NCBI GenBank assembly: GCA_937967285.1
Contig: CALBSU010000414.1
Location: 1-7,810, forward strand
Length of the DNA stretch: 7,810 bases
Direction of reading: 5' to 3'
Source: an uncultured Acidobacteriota bacterium
GTDB lineage: Bacteria; Acidobacteriota; Blastocatellia; RBC074
The notes beneath the pieces were generated by a model. That model worked only from the letters and a program-made list of their open reading frames with translations. It made no database searches and was not told the origin of the DNA. The translations under genes and the position numbers were made by a program. Of the stretch, positions 1-7,810 are shown one piece after another; positions within the stretch are counted from its first letter, which is position 1; each line of letters starts with the position of its first letter.

Positions 1-2
1 GG

Positions 3-1037
3 ATGGCGGAGGAGGGGGGTGTGGGGAAGCGGGGGACGCGTCGGGCGACCACCCCGATGCAGCCGATCTCCCGAAAAAAGCATACGCCGCCATATCTTCA
101 GTACACCAGCCCGCCCCGAATAGTGACCCTCGATCCGGTCGCCGGGCCATCAGGAAGGGAGGGGATGGTCCAGGTCGTCTTCTTTTCGTTCGGAGCGGTC
201 AGCCTCTCGTATCGCTGGCCGATCGTCGAAGAGGATCGACTCGATCTGGAGCGGCTGCCGTTGCTGGGTCAGCAACTTGGAGAACTGAACCTTGAAGTCG
301 ATGCCAGGCTTCGGATAGATCGGCTCGTAAGCGAGGTCGGAGCTGCCATAGTCAGACCCGCCATCTCACCGCTCGTCGAGGATTACTATTTGTTCATCCT
401 TCAGCGGCTCGAACCCTCGATTACTGCCGAGGAGTTCATCGAACTCCATGGGAGGACGCTCGCCCAGACACTGCGCTTCGATACGATCCCGCTCAGTCGG
501 ACTCATGTGGAGGAGGCCATCAGCCAGAGGATCTCATATTATGAAAATGATCTGGTGCTGATCGACTGGAATGCCTCGATCATCATCGACCGTGATTTCG
601 AGGACACCGTCAACGTCCTTGAACTGCTCAATGTCGAGTTGCTCGAAGCGCGGTACATCGATGCGCTGCTTGACGGACGGATAGCCGGTTTCTCGGAGCT
701 AGCCAGGCGTCGGATGGAGTTCCCATTACCTTTCCGGCGTCCGTACAAAAAGGCCATGCGAGAGATGGCGGAGTTGCGACTCGAGTCAGTTCTCCTCTCG
801 GAGCGGGTCCAGAACGCTCTCAAGCTGGTTGGTGACCTGTACCTGGCGCGAGTCCACGATGCCGCACTGCGACGTTTCGACCTGCGGGAATGGGATCAGA
901 TGATCGATCGCAAGCTGGAGATCGTGACCGGCCTCTACGAACTCCTCTCCGACCGCGTCTACACTGTCCAGAGCCAGACACTCGAAATGATCATCGTCCT
1001 GCTCATCCTCGTTGAACTTTTCGTAGCCTTCACATGA
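3..1037 (+). CDS. RMD1/DUF155-like protein with C-terminal membrane anchor (5' end uncertain)
   Basis: Seen: 344 residues from an ATG at position 3. The core starts at about residue 55 with VVFFSFGAV, followed by a mostly helical middle. Then come VLIDWNASIIID (about residue 185), VELLEARYIDALLD, and a final hydrophobic segment, LEMIIVLLILVELFVAF, that ends the protein. From memory of the family, the aromatic-rich FxFGxV strand, the long charged helices and the terminal LEWIIVxLIxIE-type anchor are typical of RMD1/DUF155 (yeast Rmd1, bacterial homologues), whose biochemical role is unknown. The bulk is probably cytoplasmic and tethered by the last helix. The first 18 or so codons are unusually G-rich and look non-coding. 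ATGs at 57 and 165 are alternatives; the one at 165 has a strong AGGAAGGGAGGGG ribosome site (151-163). However, residues 30-54 also look coding, and the gene may begin outside the window. Its stop is 27 bases from the convergent gene. Confidence 0.65.
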   Translation: MAEEGGVGKRGTRRATTPMQPISRKKHTPPYLQYTSPPRIVTLDPVAGPSGREGMVQVVFFSFGAVSLSYRWPIVEEDRLDLERLPLLGQQLGELNLEVDARLRIDRLVSEVGAAIVRPAISPLVEDYYLFILQRLEPSITAEEFIELHGRTLAQTLRFDTIPLSRTHVEEAISQRISYYENDLVLIDWNASIIIDRDFEDTVNVLELLNVELLEARYIDALLDGRIAGFSELARRRMEFPLPFRRPYKKAMREMAELRLESVLLSERVQNALKLVGDLYLARVHDAALRRFDLREWDQMIDRKLEIVTGLYELLSDRVYTVQSQTLEMIIVLLILVELFVAFT

Positions 1038-1045
1038 TGCGCTGA

Positions 1046-1067
1046 TAGCGGCGGTCCGAGCCGGCTA
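1046..1067. terminator. weak hairpin between convergent genes
   Basis: An imperfect hairpin fills the gap between the two converging stop codons. TAGC (1046-1049) pairs with GCTA (1064-1067) and GGC (1050-1052) pairs with GCC (1060-1062), with G1063 bulged and a 7-base loop. No T-run follows on either strand, so this is only a possible, inefficient bidirectional terminator. Confidence 0.25.
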
Positions 1068-2615
1068 CTTGCGCCCCACATATTTCATGACCAGGCCTTT
1101 GTCACCGACGGCCCAGCCGAGATTGGAGGAGATGAAGAAGATGTCGTTGAGCTTCCTGTCACCGGCAAATGCCTCCGTCTGCCAGGTGAGACCGCCGTTG
1201 TCGGTCCTTCGGAGGATGGTCTGGTCTGTCACGCTGCCGCCGTCGGACTCCCGCGGATTGACGGAGGCGAGCCAGCCGTTCCTGAGGTCGAGGAACGCGG
1301 CGCTCAGAGTCCGCGAGCTCGATGTTCGCTGCTGGAGCCAGGTTTTTCCTCCGTCCTTCGTGTGCAGAATGAAGAAGAAGTGCCCCTCGCCGTCGATCAT
1401 ATCGCCGGTGACGATGCCGTTGTCGGAGTCTGTGAACCTGACGGATCGGATGGTCCCCGGCGTGAAGCGGCCCGAGGTGTATTGGGTCTCGAGGGTGAGC
1501 GGAACCCTTCGCCATTTCCGCCCGCCGTCGGTTGTATGGAAGAGTCCTCCGATATTGTTGCGATCTTCGCCGTAGAAGTTTCCGGCCAGCCATCCGCGTT
1601 CGGCATCGAGAAAGAAGACGTCGCTGAAACCGAATCGATAAGTGGACGATTCGACCGGCAGGCCGATAATTTCGACCGGTTCGGCGGGAGTCTCCCAGGT
1701 CTCGCCGCCGTCGACGGTTTTGAGGATGGTGGGACCGACCGCCCAGCCCGTATTCCGATCGATGAAGAAGATGCTCGATATGTCCTTCATCTCTTTCCTG
1801 CTCCAGGTCCTGCCCCCGTCCCGGGTGATGAGAACCACGCTCCCGGCGGATGCGGATTGTCCGACCACCCAGCCGTTGTTCCAGTCGACGAATCCGATTT
1901 GAGAGAGGTCGGCGGAAGTGCCGCTCTCGAGGCGTTTCCAGCTCAGTCCTCCGTCGGTGGTTCTGAATAGCGAACCTCCGTCGCCGGCGATCCATCCGGT
2001 CAGCGCATCGACGAACCTGATCGAGCGGAGATTGATGCCGGCCATTTCGGGCAGGCTGAACGCCTTCCATCCTTCATGCTTAATCTCGATTTCGGGCGGC
2101 GATGGAGGGAGACCGGCCATCCTGGGAAGGGGCCTGCTCGACGTATCGGCGGCGGCGCGTGGTGGCGCACTCTTTTCGGGGACCTCTGCTGTTGCCGGCC
2201 GGTCGATAATCTCAGGCTGTTTCCGGTCATCCGGCTTGTCGATGACGGGTTTCTTCTCTTCGCGAGCCGAAGACTCGACAGGGTTTGTCCGGGCAGGCTG
2301 TTCGTACGGGGCTATGAAAAAATCGGAGATGAGGCCCTTCGCGCGATATCTTTCGGCCGCGGCACGGGCATCGGTCGAGGTCCGGTATCGGCCGATTCTG
2401 ATTCGGTAAACGGTTCCACGGCCTTCGACCCTGGATCTGACCAGATAAGGCTCGAGGCCCTTCTTTCTAAGTTCGGCAATCCGTGCTGAAGCCTCATCCT
2501 GATTTTCGACCGCGGCGACCTGAATCGAATATTCTCTGGTCTGCCCGGCGGTCCACGAGTTCACGGACAGGATGATGATCAGGATGATGATAAAACGGGA
2601 GATTCGATTGAACAT
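1065..2615 (-). CDS. secreted SPOR-domain / YCF48-like beta-propeller protein
   Basis: Seen: 516 residues. A signal peptide with a very hydrophobic core (residues 8-18) has a likely cleavage near TAG|Q (about residue 24). A SPOR domain follows at residues 28-102 (REYSIQVAAVENQDEA, then VYRIRIGRYRT). A Pro/charged linker runs from about 105 to 175. From about 183 to the end are seven repeats of the form GW-(I/V/L)-xG ... TxDGGxxW, for example GWIAGDGGSLF and DGGLSW at 207-226. Known: SPOR domains bind septal peptidoglycan lacking stem peptides, and GW...DGG-W repeats build YCF48/BNR-type propellers used in assembly or binding. Inference: a periplasmic or envelope protein held on peptidoglycan that presents a binding propeller. 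The ATG at 2615 has no clear Shine-Dalgarno sequence but gives a perfect signal peptide. Partner and substrate are unknown. Confidence 0.88.
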   Translation of the reverse strand: MFNRISRFIIILIIILSVNSWTAGQTREYSIQVAAVENQDEASARIAELRKKGLEPYLVRSRVEGRGTVYRIRIGRYRTSTDARAAAERYRAKGLISDFFIAPYEQPARTNPVESSAREEKKPVIDKPDDRKQPEIIDRPATAEVPEKSAPPRAAADTSSRPLPRMAGLPPSPPEIEIKHEGWKAFSLPEMAGINLRSIRFVDALTGWIAGDGGSLFRTTDGGLSWKRLESGTSADLSQIGFVDWNNGWVVGQSASAGSVVLITRDGGRTWSRKEMKDISSIFFIDRNTGWAVGPTILKTVDGGETWETPAEPVEIIGLPVESSTYRFGFSDVFFLDAERGWLAGNFYGEDRNNIGGLFHTTDGGRKWRRVPLTLETQYTSGRFTPGTIRSVRFTDSDNGIVTGDMIDGEGHFFFILHTKDGGKTWLQQRTSSSRTLSAAFLDLRNGWLASVNPRESDGGSVTDQTILRRTDNGGLTWQTEAFAGDRKLNDIFFISSNLGWAVGDKGLVMKYVGRK

Positions 2616-2639
2616 ACGTCACTGTCATCCGAATATGCA

Positions 2640-2667
2640 TTGATTGGCCCATCGATGATGTTACAAT
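2640..2667 (+). promoter_or_regulatory. candidate sigma70-type promoter for the selenoprotein gene
   Basis: TTGATT (2640-2645, 4 of 6 to TTGACA) and TACAAT (2662-2667, 5 of 6 to TATAAT) are 16 bases apart. A start near 2674 would leave a leader of about 58 bases before the ATG at 2732. It lies in the 116-base divergent gap, beside the 8-base palindrome CATCGATG (2650-2657). No equally good promoter was seen for the minus-strand gene leaving the same gap. Confidence 0.4.
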
Positions 2668-2731
2668 GTCCGGGCGCTTTTGACGAACATGCGGCGCACG
2701 ATAATTGACTCTGGAAAATATGGAAGAAAGA

Positions 2732-3196
<465 letters not shown>

Positions 3197-3233
3197 ACAA
3201 TTTCACCGGAAAGAACAGGAAAGATTTTTCGTT

Positions 3234-3622
3234 ATGAATGGACTTGGGATAATCAAGAAGCCGCAGCTCGGCGGAGATGTCGACGCATACTGCGGCAGAT
3301 GCAAGGAGTCGCGCGAACACGTGATCGCCGCGCTCAATCAGGACGGCACGATCGGCAGGGTGCAGTGCCGGACCTGCCAGAGCAATCATATCTATCGTGA
3401 GCGCAGGGCCCGTGCGGCTGCCTCTCCGCGCACCTCACGGAAGGAAGCGTCGATCGAGATCGACGAGTCGGGCCCGGCCCGGCCATACTCAATGACCGAG
3501 AGCTTCAAGGTCGGAGATCGCGTCGAGCACGCCAAATTCGGAACCGGCGTCGTCGTCGGAGTCCGCTCGGAAAAGATCGACGTCAAATTCGGTCGCGAAC
3601 TGAAGATTCTGCTCCACGCGGG

Positions 3623-3626
<4 letters not shown>
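3234..3626 (+). CDS. small zinc-ribbon protein with UvrD C-terminal-like (Tudor/SH3-type) module
   Basis: Seen: 130 residues. C20-G-R-C23 and C45-R-T-C48 form a four-cysteine zinc ribbon with a 21-residue gap. A basic, Ala/Arg/Ser-rich linker follows (55-85). The C-terminal module FKVGDRVEHAKFGTGVVVGV...IDVKFG..LKILL (91-127) has the pattern of the small barrel at the end of UvrD/PcrA helicases (GDxVxHxxFGxGxVxxV...VxF...KxLL), which contacts RNA polymerase in those enzymes. Inference: a nucleic-acid- or polymerase-associated protein, probably cytoplasmic since it has no signal peptide. The start at 3234 is preferred because the ribbon follows directly. A longer frame from 3135 would overlap the selenoprotein reading frame. 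AGGAAAG (3217-3223) is a somewhat distant ribosome site. The gene lies 37 bases after the selenoprotein stop with no terminator between, so they are probably co-transcribed. Confidence 0.82.
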
Positions 3627-4206
<580 letters not shown>

Positions 4207-4207
<1 letters not shown>

Positions 4208-4956
4208 TATTGTCTTGAGTTGATTCTGGCGATCGAGACGCTGACATTGTCGTGGCCGCCTCGTTCGTTGGCGAGTTCGATCAGCGACTGGCAGGCTGCC
4301 TGGACTGGCTGAGAGCCGGCGATTCGGAAGATCTCCTCATCGCGAACGAGGCTGGTCAGTCCGTCGGTGCAGAGGACGAAGAGATCGCTGTTCTTGAGCG
4401 GGATGGTCTCGGGACGGATGTCGGGCTTGAGATTCTCCTTGAGTCCGAGCGCCTTGTCGAGCCAGTTTCTGTCGGGATGCCCGGCGGCCTCTTCCTCCGT
4501 GATCAGGCCGTCATCGAGCATCCGCTGGGCGCGGGTGTGATCGTGCGTCAACTGGAGGATCCTGCCGTCCCTGATGAGGTAGATCCGGCTGTCGCCGGCA
4601 TGCGCTACCCAGGCCGCGTCGTCCTTGAGCACCAGCACGGCGCAGGTCGATCCCATTCCCTTGCACTGACGGTCGCGGTTCGCTCGATGACGGATTATTC
4701 GATTCGCCTCCTGGATCGCGAATTCCAGTCTGTCGGGGATCGAGTGCCCGTCGTCCCGGGCGAAGAATCCCTGCCTGATCGCCTGCACCGCGAGCTGACT
4801 GGCGACCTGGCCGCAGGCCGTCCCTCCGAGCCCGTCGGCCATGATGAAGAGGTGGACGCGCGTTCGCTCATCGTAGATGTGGCCGATCGAGTCTTCGTTC
4901 TCTTCACGCTCCCGCCCGGTATCGGAGAGCTGCCCGATGATGCATTCGTAGTTCAT
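4207..4956 (-). CDS. PP2C-family protein Ser/Thr phosphatase
   Basis: Seen: 249 residues, the usual size of a bacterial stand-alone PP2C (PrpC/Stp type). Metal and catalytic motifs are intact: SDTGREREENED at 11-22 (D22), MADGLGG at 39-45 (D41), HAGDSRIYLIRDG at 119-131, TDGLTSLV at 197-204 (D198) and GGHDNVSV at 233-240 (D236). Known: these Mn2+/Mg2+-dependent enzymes remove phosphate from Ser/Thr, usually undoing an Hanks-type kinase. There is no signal peptide or membrane segment, so it is cytoplasmic. It starts 5 bases after the FHA gene stop and overlaps the rdgB start, the middle gene of a three-gene operon. Inference: the phospho-FHA adaptor upstream is its likely substrate. No kinase is encoded in the window. 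Confidence 0.95.
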
Positions 4957-4961
4957 GGCTG

Positions 4962-5879
4962 TCAGAGTTTGGTTGCCGATACGAATGTCAGAAATGTGTT
5001 GCCGACACGGATCTGATCATAGTTCTGAAGCGGATGCGCCTCGGTGATCTCGCGTCCGTTGACGAAAGTTCCGTTGCGCGAAAGGTCGTCCTTGATCAGA
5101 CACCTCCCTTCGCGGAAGACGATGATGGCATGCGAACCGCTGACCGTTTCGTCGTCGATGATGATGTCGCAGACCGGATTTGCTCCGAGGCGATTGTATC
5201 CGGAATAGATGTGATAGTCCCTGCCGTCCGGAGCATTGGTGTAGGTGATCAGCCAGCCGACGATCTTGCCCTTCGTTGACTGATCGGCGTCTTCCGGCTG
5301 CGCCGCAAGGATCGTGTTCCTGCTGATCGGTTCCGGCGGAGGAGGAGCGGGCGGCGCGGCATAAACGGTTCTGTCGGAAGGCGCCGCATGCGCTTCGACG
5401 GGCGGCTCCTCGAACTTCGCCTCGGCCTTTTCGACGACAAAAGGCGCCGGTTCCACCTCGGTCGGCCTGTCGGCGGACGATGCCCCGGGTATCAGTTCCT
5501 CGAATGCGCTCTGCGGACTTATCATCTCTGTCGGAGGCATCTGAGGCGAAATCGCGGGCGCCGGCGTCTCTGTCGTCTCGAAGACCGTCTCGCCGCTGTC
5601 GACGCGGGTCGAAAAATCCATCATCGGCTGGCCGCCGGTGTCCCGCTGGGGAAGCGCTGTCGGCGCATCCTCGACCCTCGTCGCGAAATCTATCGGTTCC
5701 GAATTGTCGGGTTGAGGACAGTAAGGACAATACTGGTAGACCGCGCTGTAAATATGTCCCTGCGCGCAGTTGATCAGCGATGAAGTCGATTCATTCTGAG
5801 GGATGAACGGATTACCGCAGTTCCCGCAGAATTTCGCAGAATCCTGGTTCTGGCTGCGACAGACTGGACAGATCAGCAT
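4962..5879 (-). CDS. double zinc-finger / FHA-domain adaptor protein
   Basis: Seen: 305 residues. An N-terminal zinc ribbon, C4-x2-C7 and C18-x2-C21, is followed by a second finger-like element, C38-x3-H42 ... C51-x2-C54. A long Pro/Ala/Glu-rich, probably disordered linker spans about 55-203. An FHA domain fills 205-303. FHA marks are R230-L-G, S247-G-S-H250, and S267-R-N269-G-T271 with N274; these are the phosphothreonine-contact positions, with SGSH replacing the common SRRH. Known: FHA domains bind phosphothreonine peptides. The linker repeats DF(A/S)TRV(E/D) at 64-70 and 88-94 and holds other Thr residues with Glu at +3 (T98, T140). Inference: a phospho-switch adaptor controlled by an unseen kinase and the adjacent PP2C. 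The ATG at 5879 has a good GGAGG site upstream. It is the first gene of the FHA-PP2C-rdgB operon. Confidence 0.93.
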   Translation of the reverse strand: MLICPVCRSQNQDSAKFCGNCGNPFIPQNESTSSLINCAQGHIYSAVYQYCPYCPQPDNSEPIDFATRVEDAPTALPQRDTGGQPMMDFSTRVDSGETVFETTETPAPAISPQMPPTEMISPQSAFEELIPGASSADRPTEVEPAPFVVEKAEAKFEEPPVEAHAAPSDRTVYAAPPAPPPPEPISRNTILAAQPEDADQSTKGKIVGWLITYTNAPDGRDYHIYSGYNRLGANPVCDIIIDDETVSGSHAIIVFREGRCLIKDDLSRNGTFVNGREITEAHPLQNYDQIRVGNTFLTFVSATKL

Positions 5880-5908
5880 CAGATTCCTCCATTAACGGCT
5901 CGCTCGTC

Positions 5909-5936
5909 CTGATTATCAATCAGATGACTTGATGAC
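5909..5936. repeat. small inverted and direct repeats in the FHA-operon leader
   Basis: CTGATT (5909-5914) and AATCAG (5918-5923) form a perfect 6-pair stem with a 3-base loop. Next to it, GATGAC occurs twice (5923-5928 and 5931-5936), two bases apart. Both lie in the presumed transcribed leader between the promoter and the FHA start. They may be a regulator site or mean nothing; no known element was recognised. Confidence 0.3.
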
Positions 5937-5957
5937 ACGGGTATGAATTACTCCGTC

Positions 5958-5987
5958 ATAATATCATGGCTTCAGTTACAGTGTTAA
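5958..5987 (-). promoter_or_regulatory. sigma70-type promoter of the FHA-PP2C-rdgB operon
   Basis: On the minus strand TTAACA (5987-5982, 5 of 6) and TATTAT (5963-5958, 5 of 6) are separated by 18 bases. This is the best promoter match seen in the window. A start near 5951 would give a leader of about 70 bases. The dyad AGTTA (5974-5978) / TAACT (5985-5989) overlaps the -35 box and could be an operator. Confidence 0.55.
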
Positions 5988-5996
5988 CTACACGGT

Positions 5997-7727
5997 TCAT
6001 TTGGCCGGTTTGTCGGGCACCCAGTCGGGTCTCGTTGCCGGGTCCCCGAAATCGAGAACGCGAAGTTTGAGCCGTTCAGACTGGTACGGGATGCTGAACC
6101 GCTTCTCGTTTGCCGTTGGATCGATGATCTCAGCGTACCTCAGCCAGACGCCGTAGCGAACGCCCATCTCTTTCCAGAGCTCCCACCTGACTGCCGGCCT
6201 CGCATTGCCGATGGTTTTCCTGCCGGTGAAGAGATAGAGCAGTGACGGATTGGATGAGGCGAGGATGGCGTCTTTCGGCAGGTTTCGATCGACCCAGTCC
6301 ATGGCCTCCAGGTTCTCCCGGTAGTTTCGCTCCCAGACCGGCTTCTCCCCGACCATCCCGAGATTTTTGAGAATGTAATCCGCATTTGAGAAGGCATTGA
6401 TCAGAACTATCAGCCAGACTGAGGCTGCCGCCCAGCCCGCAGCTGCCGGCGCTTTGCGGCGGGTGACTCTGAGTCCGCCGATTATGCTCCTGACGCCGAG
6501 ACCGAGATAGTAGAAGACCCACGGCGCCAGCGGGAAGATCAGTCGAACCGAGAAGAATACCCAGATCACGCAAATCCCGATGCTGAAGACGAAGACAAGA
6601 TCGCCGCTGGTCAGCCCGTTTCGAACGGCACGGTAAAGGCCGATCATCGAGATCAGAAACAGCAGCAGCGAGGCTATCGCCTTGCCCTGTGTTCTGCCCT
6701 TGCCGACGGCGGGTTCGGCCGCCCTGAACCAGGGATCGAAGACCAGAGCGCCGGTATGATGCTCGAGGTAGAAGCTGACGTTGAAATAGAGGTGCTCGAG
6801 AACTCGACTGCTTCTGGGCTGATCTCCCTGAACATCCTGCATCTGACTCCCGTAATCCTTGACGATGTAGTTGTTCTGTTCAGCCTGTTGAGCCGCTGTC
6901 GGCATATGCGTCTGCTGGTAGATCATCCACGGTCCGGTCAAGATCGCTACGCCCAGGACAAAGACCGCAGCCAGCGGGAACAATCGGGAATAGATAAGGT
7001 AGACGGCGACGGCTCCGATCACAACCACGCCGACCGATCTGGTCAGAAAACTTCCCGACGCCAGCACGGCGGCCAGGATCGCATACTGCCAGCCGTTCCA
7101 GAACCGCTTCTCGCCGAGCGTCATCCAGAATTTCCAGCTTCCACGCTCGCCCGCACGGACCGTCCGCTCAGCCGCGAGCACCGTTCCGATCTGAAGACAG
7201 AGGTATACGCTTTCCGACATCACTGTTCCGGTAGCCGTGAAGACGAGGACCGGCGCGGTGGCGGTGGCCAGTCCGAGTGCGGCTCCGAAATTTCGCCCGG
7301 TCTTCCTGTCGAGGACGAAATGAACATAGACGAGCCATCCGCTGATCATCATCGCCCCGATGGAGACCCATTTCAGCAGGATGATGTTCTCGGGGAACTG
7401 CGGCCAGATCCGCCATGCGATCGAGAGCAGAAAGGGGAACAGGGGCGGGTAGATCGGCAGAATGCCAGCCGACGGCGAGTTGATGAGCTGATACCCTTGT
7501 CCGGTGGCCAGCGATTTCGCCAGCAGGACGTACCAGCCGTCGTCGCTCATCAGACCTACGACCCTGTCCAGATGCAGCACGTAGGTCAGCAGCGTGAAGA
7601 CGAATGCCGCTCCCAGAATCGCATACCCGCGACGCCGATCGGCGGGGAAGAGACTGACAGGATCGGTTACAGTCTGGTTGAGTTCAGTTCTGTTTGTGCT
7701 CTTTTTCTGACTTGATTTGCGGCTCAT
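5997..7727 (-). CDS. GT-C fold membrane glycosyltransferase (family 39 / RgtA-D, ArnT-like)
   Basis: Seen: 576 residues from the ATG at 7727. A basic cytoplasmic tail (1-34) leads into a first membrane helix (about 35-53). A loop with M60-S-D62-D63-G-W-Y follows; acidic residues at this place are the catalytic or metal-binding mark of GT-C enzymes. About ten further hydrophobic helices follow to about residue 450, then a soluble C-terminal part beginning near MDWVDRNLPKDAILASSNP. That arrangement is typical of PMT/ArnT-like enzymes (PF13231 type). Known: such enzymes move a sugar from a polyprenyl-phosphate donor to lipid, glycan or protein on the outer face of the inner membrane. Donor and acceptor here are unknown. 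A longer frame starting at 7805 adds 26 polar residues with no family likeness, so 7727 is preferred, although its ribosome site (CGGAA) is weak and close. The gene looks monocistronic within the window. Confidence 0.85.
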   Translation of the reverse strand: MSRKSSQKKSTNRTELNQTVTDPVSLFPADRRRGYAILGAAFVFTLLTYVLHLDRVVGLMSDDGWYVLLAKSLATGQGYQLINSPSAGILPIYPPLFPFLLSIAWRIWPQFPENIILLKWVSIGAMMISGWLVYVHFVLDRKTGRNFGAALGLATATAPVLVFTATGTVMSESVYLCLQIGTVLAAERTVRAGERGSWKFWMTLGEKRFWNGWQYAILAAVLASGSFLTRSVGVVVIGAVAVYLIYSRLFPLAAVFVLGVAILTGPWMIYQQTHMPTAAQQAEQNNYIVKDYGSQMQDVQGDQPRSSRVLEHLYFNVSFYLEHHTGALVFDPWFRAAEPAVGKGRTQGKAIASLLLFLISMIGLYRAVRNGLTSGDLVFVFSIGICVIWVFFSVRLIFPLAPWVFYYLGLGVRSIIGGLRVTRRKAPAAAGWAAASVWLIVLINAFSNADYILKNLGMVGEKPVWERNYRENLEAMDWVDRNLPKDAILASSNPSLLYLFTGRKTIGNARPAVRWELWKEMGVRYGVWLRYAEIIDPTANEKRFSIPYQSERLKLRVLDFGDPATRPDWVPDKPAK

Positions 7728-7776
7728 TTCCGGTGTGCAGATGTAAATAGATTGGTCGAAATCAGAACAAGCGCCA

Positions 7777-7805
7777 ATCCTAGCATCATGTCGATAATGA
7801 GACAA
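7777..7805 (-). promoter_or_regulatory. possible promoter of the glycosyltransferase gene
   Basis: On the minus strand TTGTCT (7805-7800, 4 of 6) and TAGGAT (7782-7777, 4 of 6) are exactly 17 bases apart. A start near 7770 would leave a leader of about 43 bases. Box quality is modest, and supporting it means treating the upstream part of the open frame as non-coding. Confidence 0.35.
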
Positions 7806-7810
7806 TAATT

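Noticed and set aside
1200..2100. Repeated GG/CC-rich stretches as DNA repeats
   Set aside because: They reflect the repeated DGG-W codons of the propeller blades, diverged at DNA level, not separate repeat elements.
2680..2705. Promoter TTGACG / GATAAT before the selenoprotein gene
   Set aside because: The boxes are good but only 14 bases apart, too close for sigma70. The 2640-2667 pair with 16 bases is preferred.
4252..5016. 254-residue plus-strand open frame opposite the phosphatase
   Set aside because: It is a high-GC shadow of the PP2C gene; the minus-strand reading has every PP2C motif, and this one has none recognisable.
6756..7715. 319-residue plus-strand open frame opposite the glycosyltransferase
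   Set aside because: It is charged, His/Arg/Asp-rich and without domain likeness. The minus strand encodes a clear multi-spanning membrane enzyme.
7728..7805. N-terminal extension of the glycosyltransferase to 7805
   Set aside because: The added 26 residues show no membrane or family pattern, and a possible promoter overlaps this part.

Overview
The window reads as chromosomal DNA of a GC-rich Gram-negative bacterium (by eye roughly 58-60% GC). Evidence for two membranes is indirect: a secreted SPOR-domain protein and a lipoprotein with a classical lipobox. The lineage cannot be fixed from this sequence. A deep-branching, little-cultivated phylum (FCB group or Acidobacteria-like) is an inference with low confidence. 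There is no phage, transposon, CRISPR or RNA gene. Genes are packed tightly and no gene-free stretch exceeds about 120 bases.

Layout. (1) 3-1037 (+): a bacterial protein resembling the RMD1/DUF155 family, with one C-terminal membrane anchor; its true 5' end is unclear. (2) 1065-2615 (-): a secreted protein joining an N-terminal SPOR domain to a YCF48/BNR-like beta-propeller. (3) 2732-3196 (+), divergent from it: a PCYCYC-motif lipoprotein whose reading frame is crossed by one TGA at 3077-3079. The TGA lies exactly where the family's last CxxC has its first cysteine. It is followed by a perfect two-part hairpin with a GGTC apex, spaced as in the E. coli fdhF SECIS. I read this as a UxxC selenoprotein, and it is the main discovery in the window; conventional gene calling would cut it at 115 residues. 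(4) 3234-3626 (+): a small zinc-ribbon protein with a UvrD C-terminal-like module, probably co-transcribed with the selenoprotein. (5) 5879-3623 (-): an operon of an FHA/zinc-ribbon adaptor, a PP2C-type Ser/Thr phosphatase and the XTP/dITP pyrophosphatase RdgB, with a good sigma70-like promoter at 5958-5987. (6) 7727-5997 (-): a multi-spanning GT-C (family 39-like) glycosyltransferase.

How the genes fit together. The FHA adaptor and PP2C phosphatase make a coherent Ser/Thr phospho-signalling pair, 5 bases apart. The kinase is not in the window. The adaptor linker carries several Thr sites with an acidic residue at +3, the position FHA domains often read, which suggests self-binding control. 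RdgB follows by a stop-start overlap and is probably there for co-expression only. The selenoprotein requires selA, selB, selC and selD elsewhere in the genome.
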